A DNA stretch of 64,000 nucleotides, from contig NZ_FNTG01000001.1 in assembly GCF_900104795.1 (NCBI RefSeq), forward strand, positions 1,240,001 to 1,304,000, in the 5' to 3' direction. Both the position numbers and the translations under genes were made by a program. Below are positions 16,772 to 24,619 of the stretch, in pieces (the first letter of the stretch is position 1; every line of letters starts with the position of its first letter). This DNA is from Burkholderia sp. WP9. GTDB lineage: Bacteria; Pseudomonadota; Gammaproteobacteria; Burkholderiales; Burkholderiaceae. The notes beneath the pieces were generated by a model, which was not told the DNA's origin, did not search any database, and saw nothing but the letters and a program-made list of their open reading frames with translations.

Positions 16772-16816
16772 CCCTGGTTGCGCGGCGAGATCGGCCGGGC
16801 CGCCAGGGCTTTTTGT
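16772..16816 (+). terminator. Hairpin with T run between catA and catC
   Basis: CCCTGG (16772-16777) pairs with CCAGGG (16803-16808), with further G/C pairing inside the loop, and is followed by CTTTTTG (16809-16815). It looks like an intrinsic terminator within the operon. It could reduce catC expression relative to catBA, or catC may have its own promoter. Confidence 0.5.
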
Positions 16817-16840
16817 TATCGATCAGGGATGGGAGCAAGC

Positions 16841-17131
16841 ATGCTGTTTCACGTTGAAATGACCGTCAACCTGCCGGCCGACATGGATGCAGAACGCGCC
16901 GCGCGTCTGAAGGCCGATGAAAAAGCGATGTCGCAAAGGCTGCAACAGGAGGGCGTGTGGCGGCATTTGTGGCGAATTGCCGGGCGCTACGCGAATATCA
17001 GCGTGTTCGATGTGGATAGCCCCGCGCATCTGCACGACGTGCTGAGCCAGTTGCCGCTGTTTCCGTATATGGATGTCGAAGTGCGCGCGCTGTGCCGGCA
17101 TGCGTCGTCGATTCGCGACGACGACCGGTAA
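16841..17131 (+). CDS. catC: Muconolactone delta-isomerase
   Basis: CatC isomerises muconolactone to 3-oxoadipate enol-lactone. The 96-residue protein starts MLFHVEMTVNLP and contains YANISVFDV and LPLFPYMDVEV, the hallmarks of this small decameric ferredoxin-fold family. The ATG at 16841 is preceded by GGGAGCAAGC. It is the last cat gene in the window; the next steps (enol-lactone hydrolase, transferase, thiolase) must be encoded elsewhere. A bidirectional hairpin follows. Confidence 0.93.
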   Translation: MLFHVEMTVNLPADMDAERAARLKADEKAMSQRLQQEGVWRHLWRIAGRYANISVFDVDSPAHLHDVLSQLPLFPYMDVEVRALCRHASSIRDDDR

Positions 17132-17148
17132 GAAGAGGCGTTTGAGAA

Positions 17149-17176
17149 AGGTGCCGCGAGTGCGGCACCTTGTTTG
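17149..17176. terminator. Bidirectional hairpin between catC and iacF
   Basis: AGGTGCCGC (17149-17157) and GCGGCACCT (17162-17170) form a 9-bp stem with a GAGT loop between convergent genes. T residues follow on both strands, so it can end both transcripts. Confidence 0.75.
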
Positions 17177-17226
17177 TTACGCGCGCGTCGCCGCTGCGTC
17201 AGAAGACTGCATCTGCGGGACGCGCG

Positions 17227-18204
17227 TCAAAGGTCCAGCACCAGAAGCGGCGACGCGGCGCGCGAAATACAGCAGCAGATCACCTTGCCGCTCGTCCGTT
17301 CCGCTTTGCTCAGGCAATGATCGCGATGTTCGGGCGTGCCGCTCACCACGTCCACCATGCAGGTGCCGCACACCCCTTCGCCGCACGACGTATCCACTTC
17401 AATGCCGATCGACGCCAGTGCCGCGACGATGGTCGTGTCCTTGTCCACGCGCACGGTCGCGCCGCTGCTCGCGATCCGCACATCGAAGGTATCGAGCGCG
17501 GCGGTCTCGTTGTTCGAGACACCGGCCGGTTCAGCGGCAAATCGTTCCAGATGGATCGCTTCCGGCACGACACGCGTTTCGCCGATCGCCACCACACGCT
17601 CCATGAAAGGCGCGGGCCCGCAGGTATAGAGGTGCGTGCCTTCGCGCGCATTCGCGAGACAATCGCCGAGCACCGCGTCGAGCCGCTCCCGCGCAACGCC
17701 GAAGTGGAGCTTCACGTAATCACTGAACGGCGCGCGTGAGAGCAGCGGCAAGAACGCCGCGTGCTCCGCGCTGCGCGCGAAATAGTGCAACACGAAGCGC
17801 CGTTGCTGCTTGAGCAGCCGGTAAGCCATGCTCAGCAGCGGTGTTACGCCGATACCGGCAGCGATCAGAATATGTTCTTCGGCGTTCGGCGCGAGCTGGA
17901 ACAGATTGCGCGGCGCGCCGATGGTCAATTCGCTGCCCACCGTCACGTCGTCATGCAGCGAGCGCGAGCCGCCGCGCGAGGCGTCTTCGCGCTTCACGGC
18001 AAACAGATGGGCTTCACGATGATCCGGGTCGCCGCACAACGAGTATTGCCGCGTGACGCCGGACGGTCCGGTGACATCGATGTGCGCGCCGGGTTCGTAG
18101 TGAGCGAACGGTTGCCCGTCCAGGCGCGAGACGCTGAATGAGCGCACGCCGTGCGCTTCGTCGCGGACGCTATCGACGCGTACATTGATGGTGGTTCTTT
18201 CCAT
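17227..18204 (-). CDS. iacF: Ferredoxin-type reductase for the IacCD dioxygenase (IacF-like)
   Basis: This is a phthalate-dioxygenase-reductase/VanB-type electron-transfer protein of 325 residues. The flavin-binding segment is RQYSLCG, the NAD(H)-binding segment is AAGIGVTPLLSM, and the C-terminal plant-type [2Fe-2S] domain has CGEGVCGTC plus a distal Cys in DHCLSK. It moves electrons from NADH through flavin to the Rieske centre of IacC. It is transcribed alone and converges on catC, away from iacCD. An 8-mer shared with the iacC promoter (18316-18323) suggests common LysR control. Confidence 0.87.
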   Translation of the reverse strand: MERTTINVRVDSVRDEAHGVRSFSVSRLDGQPFAHYEPGAHIDVTGPSGVTRQYSLCGDPDHREAHLFAVKREDASRGGSRSLHDDVTVGSELTIGAPRNLFQLAPNAEEHILIAAGIGVTPLLSMAYRLLKQQRRFVLHYFARSAEHAAFLPLLSRAPFSDYVKLHFGVARERLDAVLGDCLANAREGTHLYTCGPAPFMERVVAIGETRVVPEAIHLERFAAEPAGVSNNETAALDTFDVRIASSGATVRVDKDTTIVAALASIGIEVDTSCGEGVCGTCMVDVVSGTPEHRDHCLSKAERTSGKVICCCISRAASPLLVLDL

Positions 18205-18462
18205 GATCTTGCCGGCAAAAAATGGGGCGGGCGGCGTATGCGGCGTACCGCATACGGTTGTGCGTCAAGGATAAGAAACCGTGGCAAATCAGGCAAATCG
18301 ATTAAAAATGGTAAGTTAGATCAGCCACACTGATAATGGGATGGCCGGGTGCGAAGCGGCGCTGATCCGTTATCTACCCGCCCAGACTGGACATTCAATT
18401 GATGCCGCGCGAATTCGTTTAATCAAGCAATGGTGGAAAGCGAATGTGAAAGGAGCGACATC
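18205..18462. promoter_or_regulatory. iacF upstream region with shared TGATCTAA element
   Basis: This gap is more AT-rich than its neighbours. It contains TTAGATCA (18316-18323), the reverse complement of the TGATCTAA found in the iacC/LysR gap. It presumably holds the iacF promoter; no clear -35/-10 pair can be fixed. Confidence 0.35.
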
Positions 18463-18549
18463 GTGTGGTCTGCAATTCTCGATACGCTCGGCGCGCTGGC
18501 GGTACTCGTCAGCATCGCCGTGCAAATTGTGTTGATGCTTAAGTGCTGA
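18463..18549 (+). CDS. Possible 28-aa single-helix membrane peptide
   Basis: A GTG start at 18463 is preceded by AAAGGAGCGACATC, a near-ideal ribosome site. The frame encodes 28 residues starting WSAILDTLGALA and ending VLMLKC before TGA at 18547-18549. Almost the whole peptide is one hydrophobic helix of membrane-spanning length. It is too short for routine gene calling. It lies alone between iacF (divergent) and an SDR gene, so context gives no function. Confidence 0.4.
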   Translation: MWSAILDTLGALAVLVSIAVQIVLMLKC

Positions 18550-18937
18550 ATTCAATGCGACTTAAGCTGCGTCATTGGTATTGACCGAACCGCTCTAGCC
18601 AGAACGGCCACGCATTGCAGGCGTGCAAAACGCTGACGGCTCGAGCCGCCTCTGCGGAGCGGCGGCGATCACCGACCGATCTTATGTGCGTGCTTACCGT
18701 GCTCCTTTCACTCGCGTTAGAAGATGGCGCGGGGTCTTGCATCAAGCCCACCCGCCATACGCATCGCCCGTCTCCCGATTGTTCGGCTCAACCGACGTAT
18801 CTATTCGCCTTCAGCCGCTTTATCTGCTCGCCCAAGCTCCCTACATTGTCACCAGTGACAGCGCCACGGCAATTTCCAACGCAGCCCGCGAATCTTCGCG
18901 GCAGCATCGGCGCCAATCCCATCTAAAGGAATCGATC
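18550..18937. other. Non-coding stretch before the SDR gene
   Basis: About 390 bp without a convincing gene. A frame runs through part of it into the SDR gene but has arginine/cysteine-rich, non-domain residues. It should carry the SDR promoter; I see no clear operator or RNA gene. Confidence 0.5.
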
Positions 18938-19684
18938 ATGAGCAAGCTCACAGGTAAGGTTGCGGTTGTAACGGGTGCATCGAAAGGTATCGGCGCGGCC
19001 ATCGCCAAGGCATTGGCGGCACAAGGCGCCTCCGTGGTGGTGAACTATTCGTCGAGCAAGGCGGGCGCGGACAGCGTGGTCGCCGCGATTACCGCTGCGG
19101 GAGGCAAGGCGGTGGCGGTGGCCGGCGACGTGTCCAAAGCGGCGGACGCGCAAGGCATTATCGATTCCGCTGTGGAAACGTATGGCCGTCTCGACATTCT
19201 CGTCAACAACTCGGGCGTCTATGAATTCGCGCCGATCGAAGAGATTACCGAAGAGCATTTCCATAGGCACTTCAACGTGAACGTGCTGGGTCTGCTGTTG
19301 ACCACGCAGGCAGCGGTCAAGCACCTCGGCGAAGGCGCGAGCATTGTCAATATCAGTTCGGTGGTGAGCCGCATCACGCCGCCGAACAGCGCGGTCTATA
19401 CCGCGACCAAGGGCGCCGTGGATGGCATTACGGGTGTGCTCGCGCGTGAACTCGGCCCGCGCAAGATCCGCGTCAACTCCGTGAATCCAGGCATGGTCAC
19501 CACCGAAGGCACGCATAGCGCAGGCATCGTCGGTTCCGACCTCGAAGCGTGGGCCATCAGCACGACGCCGCTCGGCCGCATCGGCCAGCCTGACGATATC
19601 GCCGATGTCGTGACCTTCCTCGCCTCCGACGACGCGCGCTGGCTGACGGGCGAAAGCCTGATTGCAAGCGGTGGATCGCGTTAA
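18938..19684 (+). CDS. Short-chain dehydrogenase/reductase, FabG-like
   Basis: This is a classical SDR of 248 residues: cofactor motif TGASKGIGAAI at residues ~13-23, NNSG at about 89, catalytic Ser in NISSVVSR and Tyr-x3-Lys (YTATK). The C-terminus WLTGESLIASGGSR matches 3-oxoacyl-ACP-reductase-like sugar or ketone reductases. The ATG at 18938 follows AAAGGAATCGATC. NADP preference is suggested by basic/small residues after the glycine motif (NYSSSKAG). It stands alone, so the substrate is unknown. Confidence 0.85.
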   Translation: MSKLTGKVAVVTGASKGIGAAIAKALAAQGASVVVNYSSSKAGADSVVAAITAAGGKAVAVAGDVSKAADAQGIIDSAVETYGRLDILVNNSGVYEFAPIEEITEEHFHRHFNVNVLGLLLTTQAAVKHLGEGASIVNISSVVSRITPPNSAVYTATKGAVDGITGVLARELGPRKIRVNSVNPGMVTTEGTHSAGIVGSDLEAWAISTTPLGRIGQPDDIADVVTFLASDDARWLTGESLIASGGSR

Positions 19685-19744
19685 GCGGGTCAACGCGAAG
19701 GTGGGTGGCGTGGCCGGATAGCGGCGCGCCCCATTACGCAGCAC

Positions 19745-19792
19745 GCGGAAAACCGCTCGCGGGCCACGCCTGAAGGGCGGTTTTCCGCTTTA
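19745..19792. terminator. Bidirectional terminator between the SDR and LysR genes
   Basis: GCGGAAAACCGC (19745-19756) and GCGGTTTTCCGC (19777-19788) are perfect 12-bp inverted arms around a 20-bp loop, followed by TTTA. The genes on either side are convergent, fitting a two-way terminator. Confidence 0.75.
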
Positions 19793-20674
19793 TCCAGCCG
19801 GAACGGCCGTCGCCGGGTTCGGCAACTCGACCGCGAACAACGCATCCAGCAGATTCGACCCCGGCCGCTCGGCAAGCCGCGTGAGCGATTCGATCATCTG
19901 CACCTGACAGTCTTCCAGCGGGATCATTCTGATCCGTCGCGATTCATTGAATTCGGCGCGTGCAATCACGCCGACTCCCATGCCTTGCGCGACCGCTTCT
20001 TCCAACGCCTCGCGGCCATCCACGTACATGATCGGTTCCACTTGCAGCGATTCGCGCACCAGTTCGATCTCCAGCAACTGCTGCGTGACGGATTGCGCCT
20101 CGCGGAAAATCATTGGCTGCTGCACGAGTTCCGTGTAGCTCAGCTTGCGTTTCTTGGCCACCGGATAGCTCGCGGGCACCATCGCCACCAGGGGATCGCG
20201 CCGCAACACACGCGCTTCCAGCCGGCTGTGCACTTGCGGCGCGGCGGTAATGGCCGCGTCCACGGCGCTCGATAGCACGCGCTGCATGCAGTCCGCGGCG
20301 TTGGCGATGGACAGCGTCACGACAATCCCCGGATGCAGCTTGCGAAATGCGCTGATCAGCGCGACCGCCAGATCGGGCGCGTCCGCCACCAGCGAGAGCG
20401 AGCCGGATTCGAGCCCGCCCGCCGATTCGAGCAGTTGCCGCGCGTCGCGCTCGCAACTGACCATCTGCCGCGTCACGCTGAAAAGACGCAGACCTAGTTC
20501 GGTCGTTTCCACGCCGCGCGGCCCGCGTTCGAAGAGTTTGACGCCGTAATCCTGTTCCAGCCGCCGCACGTGGTCCGATACAGCCGGCTGCGAGAGCGAG
20601 AGCGCCTGCGCTGCTTTGGAGAACCCGCCATGTTCCGCGACCGCATGAAACGCTCGCAATTGTGCGTATTGCAC
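19790..20674 (-). CDS. LysR-type regulator, probably of phnWX
   Basis: This 294-residue LysR regulator has an N-terminal HTH (LRAFHAVAEHGGFSKA, LSLSQPAVSDHVRRLE) and a substrate-binding-like effector domain. The start is GTG at 20674. It is divergent from phnW with 119 bp between them, and a symmetrical T-N11-A dyad lies in the gap (20713-20727). This makes it the probable activator of 2-aminoethylphosphonate degradation, with the substrate or phosphonoacetaldehyde as likely inducer. That assignment rests on position only. Confidence 0.82.
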   Translation of the reverse strand: MQYAQLRAFHAVAEHGGFSKAAQALSLSQPAVSDHVRRLEQDYGVKLFERGPRGVETTELGLRLFSVTRQMVSCERDARQLLESAGGLESGSLSLVADAPDLAVALISAFRKLHPGIVVTLSIANAADCMQRVLSSAVDAAITAAPQVHSRLEARVLRRDPLVAMVPASYPVAKKRKLSYTELVQQPMIFREAQSVTQQLLEIELVRESLQVEPIMYVDGREALEEAVAQGMGVGVIARAEFNESRRIRMIPLEDCQVQMIESLTRLAERPGSNLLDALFAVELPNPATAVPAG

Positions 20675-20712
20675 GTGTGCCTCGTCGCCATATAAGTTAT
20701 TGCGATACCCGC

Positions 20713-20727
20713 ATCGATTATATCGAT
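20713..20727. promoter_or_regulatory. LysR operator dyad upstream of phnW
   Basis: ATCGAT-TAT-ATCGAT is a perfect inverted repeat around a 3-bp centre and obeys the T-N11-A rule. It lies midway in the lysR/phnW divergent gap. Confidence 0.65.
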
Positions 20728-20793
20728 TTTACCGATGGCGCGTGTTTCTGTACTGTGTGAGCCACCGCAACAGCGATATCGGAGATTCCGAAC

Positions 20794-22026
20794 ATGGACA
20801 GCGTGATCGACCGTTCCCCAGCCGCGAGCGCCACCGGGTCGTCCGCGCTCACGTGCGCGCAGCCGCCCAAGGGCGAGCCGTATCTGTTGACGCCCGGGCC
20901 GCTCACCACGGCGTTCTCGACCAAAGAGGCGATGCTGCGCGACTGGGGCTCGTGGGACGGCGATTTCCGCGCGATGACCGCGCTCCTGCGCAGCAGCCTG
21001 CTGGAAATCGCGGGCGATACGACGGGCGAGTACGACTGCGTGCCGCTGCAAGGCAGCGGCAGCTATTGTGTCGAAGCCATGCTCGGCAGCCTGATGCCAC
21101 GCGACGCTCATGCGCTCGTGCTCGCCAACGGCGCATACGGCAAGCGCATCGCGACCACGCTCGGCTATCTCGGCCGTGCCTGCACGGTGCTGGACAAGGG
21201 CGATTATCTGCCGCCGCGCGGCGCCGAAGTCGAACGCATGCTCGACGCCGATCCCAGCATTACCCATGTGGTCGCCGTGCATTGCGAAACCAGCTCGGGG
21301 ATTCTCAATCCGATCGAGGAGATTGCCGCCGCCACCGCGAAGAAAGGCCGCAAGCTGCTGATCGATTCGATGAGCGCCTTTGGCGCGGTGCCGCTCGACG
21401 TGCGTGAGATTGCCTGCGAGGCTTTCGTGTCGTCGGCGAATAAATGCATAGAAGGTGTGCCCGGTTTCGGCTTCGTGATTGCGCGCAAGGCCGCGTTGCA
21501 GGAAGCGAAGGGCCGCAGTCACTCGCTCGCGCTCGACGTCTACGATCAATGGGACGTGATGAACCGCACGGGCCAGTGGCGTTTCACGCCGCCGACGCAT
21601 ACCGTGGCCGCGTTTATCGAGGCGTTGCGTCTGCATAAGCTCGAAGGCGGGCAGGCCGGCCGCCTCGCGCGTTACGCGAACAATCGCGACGTGCTGGTGG
21701 CCGGCATGCACGAACTCGGTTTCGAGCCGTTGCTGAACGCGCGCTGGCGCTCGCCGATCATCGTGACGTTTTTTGCGCCGGCGCATCCGTCTTTCATGTT
21801 CGAGACTTTCTATGAGTTGATGAAGCAGCAGGGCTTCATCATCTATCCGGGCAAATTGACGGTGGTGGACAGCTTCCGTATCGGCTGCATCGGCCAAGTG
21901 GACGAGCCTGTCATGCGCCGCGTCGTAGAGGCGTGCGCCGAGTCGCTCCGGACGATGGGTGTCGAGCATGCGGCGCCGCCGGCAGCGGCGCTCGAAGAAC
22001 GCAAGAGATTGGCCGAAGCGGCCTGA
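20794..22026 (+). CDS. phnW: 2-aminoethylphosphonate--pyruvate transaminase
   Basis: PhnW is a PLP-dependent class-V aminotransferase that moves the amino group of 2-aminoethylphosphonate to pyruvate, giving phosphonoacetaldehyde and alanine. The 410-residue protein has the family opening LLTPGPLTTAFSTKEAMLRDWGSWD (seen in parts as LLTPGPL and RDWGSWD), the substrate loop PLQGSGSY and the Schiff-base Lys217 in SSANKCIEG. The C-terminus is ~35 residues longer than the minimal enzyme. CGGAG precedes the ATG. It is followed by phnX in the same operon. Confidence 0.93.
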   Translation: MDSVIDRSPAASATGSSALTCAQPPKGEPYLLTPGPLTTAFSTKEAMLRDWGSWDGDFRAMTALLRSSLLEIAGDTTGEYDCVPLQGSGSYCVEAMLGSLMPRDAHALVLANGAYGKRIATTLGYLGRACTVLDKGDYLPPRGAEVERMLDADPSITHVVAVHCETSSGILNPIEEIAAATAKKGRKLLIDSMSAFGAVPLDVREIACEAFVSSANKCIEGVPGFGFVIARKAALQEAKGRSHSLALDVYDQWDVMNRTGQWRFTPPTHTVAAFIEALRLHKLEGGQAGRLARYANNRDVLVAGMHELGFEPLLNARWRSPIIVTFFAPAHPSFMFETFYELMKQQGFIIYPGKLTVVDSFRIGCIGQVDEPVMRRVVEACAESLRTMGVEHAAPPAAALEERKRLAEAA

Positions 22027-22129
22027 AGAAGAAGGCCCGCACGCGTATCGCGTGGACGGCTGGATGGAGCGTGATGAAAAACGCGCGGCACATTGCGCGC
22101 GCGATGGAATCTCCCGAGGATCGAAGTAA

Positions 22130-22933
22130 ATGAAGCACGTCAAAGCAGTGATTTTCGATTGGGCCGGCACGGTGGTCGATTACGGTTCGCTGGCGCCGAT
22201 GGGCGCCTTCGTCGAGACGTTCGAGCAGTTCGGCGTGTCGATCACGATCGATGAAGCGCGGGGTCCGATGGGCATGGCCAAGCGCCCGCATATCGCGGCG
22301 CTGATGGCATTGCCGCGCGTCGCGCAAGCGTGGGCCGACAAATACGGTCACGTGCCGGGTGAAGCGGATATCGACGCCGTGTACGACGTGTTCGTGCCGA
22401 AGAACATCGCGGTGGCGGCAAGCTACAGCTCGGTGATTCCGGGCGTCGCCGACGTGGCGAGCGCGCTGCGCAGTGACGATATCCGGATCGGCACGACCAC
22501 GGGCTATACGCGCGAGATCATGGCCGAGATCGTGCCGGGCGCGGCGGCGCAGGGATTCTCGCCGGACAGCATCGTGTGCACCGGCGATACGCCGGAAGGG
22601 CGGCCGTCGCCGTACATGATCTACAAGACGCTGCCGGAACTGGGCGTCTGGCGCGCGAAGAATGCGATCAAGGTCGACGACACCGAGGTCGGCATCGAAG
22701 AGGGGATCAATGGCGGCACGTGGGCGGTGGGTGTCGCGGTGAGCGGGAACGCGTTCGGCATGGCCGAAGACGACGTCAAGGCGCTCGCGCCGGATGAGTT
22801 CGCATGGCGCCGCCAGGCGGCGATCCAGAAGCTGCAGGCGGCCGGCGCGCACTATGTGATCGACAGCGTCGCGGATCTGATGCCAGTGGTGTACGACATC
22901 GAGGCGCGGTTGGCGCGGGGCGAGCGGCCGTGA
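22130..22933 (+). CDS. phnX: Phosphonoacetaldehyde hydrolase
   Basis: PhnX, a HAD-superfamily phosphonatase, splits phosphonoacetaldehyde into acetaldehyde and phosphate. The nucleophile Asp10 and the motif DWAGTVVDYG are present, with Ala12 replacing the second Asp of phosphatases, as in true phosphonatases. The Schiff-base Lys51 lies in MGMAKRPH. Motif II is TTGYT and motif III/IV is KVDDTEVGIEEG. It is full length (267 aa) and follows phnW by 103 bp. A strong intrinsic terminator lies 54 bp downstream. Confidence 0.94.
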   Translation: MKHVKAVIFDWAGTVVDYGSLAPMGAFVETFEQFGVSITIDEARGPMGMAKRPHIAALMALPRVAQAWADKYGHVPGEADIDAVYDVFVPKNIAVAASYSSVIPGVADVASALRSDDIRIGTTTGYTREIMAEIVPGAAAQGFSPDSIVCTGDTPEGRPSPYMIYKTLPELGVWRAKNAIKVDDTEVGIEEGINGGTWAVGVAVSGNAFGMAEDDVKALAPDEFAWRRQAAIQKLQAAGAHYVIDSVADLMPVVYDIEARLARGERP

Positions 22934-22986
22934 CGAGTAGCGTTGTGGCCGGTGGGACTTGACTCACGCCCGTCGCCGTATTGAGG

Positions 22987-23013
22987 AAGCGCCTGGCACC
23001 AGGCGCTTTTTTT
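22987..23013 (+). terminator. Intrinsic terminator of phnWX
   Basis: AAGCGCCTGG (22987-22996) pairs with CCAGGCGCTT (22999-23008) over a 2-base gap and is followed by a run of seven T residues (23007-23013). Confidence 0.9.
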
Positions 23014-23176
23014 ATGCAGATGACTCAGGGAGTCGTATCCTGAGCATCTCGCCGCCGGACACATTGCAGTATGACGAGCAGCCGGAGTCGCCGCACTCAT
23101 CTATACGGAGAGGCAATGCGGATCGCTGCGCCGCATGCACCCCATTGCAAATGCGGGCAGCGGCGCTGAGCGACTG

Positions 23177-24394
23177 TCAGTGGTTTGCGTGCGCACCGTT
23201 GCGAGCGACAACCCGACCGTTCGACACCACCAGTTTCCTCGGCGGCCGTGCAACGACCGCATGCGCGAGCGTGTCCGCGTCCACCAGCACGAGGTCCGCG
23301 CGCGCGTCCACGTGCAGGCCATAGCCGGTGAATCCGCAGGCGCGCGCGGCGGTGGTGCTGATGCAGTCGAAGGCGATGGCGAGGTCGTCGTCGCGGCGCA
23401 GGCCGTAGCGCATCGCGATCAGCATCGCGCGTTCGAGCATGTCCGGCGAACCATATGGCGTCCACGTGTCACGCACGCCGTCGTTGCCGCCGAACAAGGT
23501 CACACCTTTTTCAATGCACGTTTTGAGCGACGGAACGGTGGTCGAAGGCGGGGCGGTGGTGAGGAGCGCCACGCGCAGGTCAGCGATTCTTTCGAGCAGG
23601 CTGTCGCGTTCGCGCTCGGGCAACGCGCCGAGACAGAACGCGTGGCTGACTACCACTTGCCCTTGCATACCCAGCGCGGCAACCCGGTCGAGCAGCAGAC
23701 CGAGTGTGAATGCGCCGATTTCGCCCGGCTCGTGCAGATGGATGTCGATGGGTTTGGCATGCCGTTGCGCGAGATCGAAGGTCAGATCGAGCGACGCCAC
23801 CGGGTCGCCGTCGATCAGCGCGGGGTCGAGCGCGCCGAGCACGTCGGCGCCCGCACTCAGGGCTTCACCGAGCAACGTATCGGTGCCGGGACGGCCAAGC
23901 ACACCCGATTGCGGAAACGCGACGATCTGCATGTCGAGCACTTCGCCAAGCGTTTCGCGCGTCGCAAGCACGCCCTCCAGATGACGCAAGCCCGCGTCGG
24001 TATCGATATCGACGTGCGTGCGTAGACGCGTCGTACCCGACTGCAGGAACGCGTGGGCCAGCGCGAGCGATTGCTGTCCCGCGTCATGTCCGCTCTGCGC
24101 ACGCCAGCGCCGTTCGTTTTCAATGCGGTCGGTGAGCTTTGGACCGACCTCGTTGCGATACCACGGCAAGCCCCAGTTGGTCTTATCCAGGTGTGTATGT
24201 CCTTCGACGAAACCCGGCAACAGCAGCGCGCCGCCGCCGTCCTCGACTGCGACGCCCGGCGCGCGCGCGAGGCCCGGACCGAGCGCGGCGATGCGCCCGG
24301 CGGCGATCGACACGTCGACGCGCGTGCCGTCCGACAGATGCACGTTGGTAATGAGCAGGTCGTTCGTCGGCAGATGAGGAGCGGTCGTGGTCAT
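23177..24394 (-). CDS. Cytosine-deaminase-like metal-dependent amidohydrolase
   Basis: This amidohydrolase-superfamily TIM-barrel enzyme of 405 residues has metal-site motifs in CodA-like order: HTHLDK near residue 65, HLHEPGE near 215, SHAFCLG near 245 and GNDGVRD near 310. The beta-sandwich pieces at both ends (LITNVHLSDG and KLVVSNGRVVARNG) complete the fold. It should hydrolyse a C-N bond of a cyclic or aryl amine in the cytoplasm; the substrate cannot be read from sequence. The ATG at 24394 is preferred; the upstream frame to 24562 is Arg-rich shadow. It is transcribed alone, divergent from the diguanylate cyclase. Confidence 0.82.
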   Translation of the reverse strand: MTTTAPHLPTNDLLITNVHLSDGTRVDVSIAAGRIAALGPGLARAPGVAVEDGGGALLLPGFVEGHTHLDKTNWGLPWYRNEVGPKLTDRIENERRWRAQSGHDAGQQSLALAHAFLQSGTTRLRTHVDIDTDAGLRHLEGVLATRETLGEVLDMQIVAFPQSGVLGRPGTDTLLGEALSAGADVLGALDPALIDGDPVASLDLTFDLAQRHAKPIDIHLHEPGEIGAFTLGLLLDRVAALGMQGQVVVSHAFCLGALPERERDSLLERIADLRVALLTTAPPSTTVPSLKTCIEKGVTLFGGNDGVRDTWTPYGSPDMLERAMLIAMRYGLRRDDDLAIAFDCISTTAARACGFTGYGLHVDARADLVLVDADTLAHAVVARPPRKLVVSNGRVVARNGAHANH

Positions 24395-24619
24395 GAAAGC
24401 AGGGCGGTTGTCGTACGGGAGATCGGCGGCACGTTGCCGGCGGCGCGTCCAATTGTCTGCTGAATAGACGCGCTGCCGGCCTGACAGGCCATGAAGACGG
24501 CGCGAGAATTGTACTTCGCGTGGCCGCGCGAACCCGCATGGATTGATCTGGCTCATGCGCACTCAAGTTTGGTGAGTATCTGACGTTGACACGAGCTAAC
24601 CACATTCTGGAACCCTGCC

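Noticed and set aside
20494..22170. 558-codon open frame on the minus strand over phnW and the LysR gene
   Set aside because: It is antisense to clear, motif-complete phnW and lysR, has His/Arg-rich composition and no domain; typical of high-GC shadow frames.
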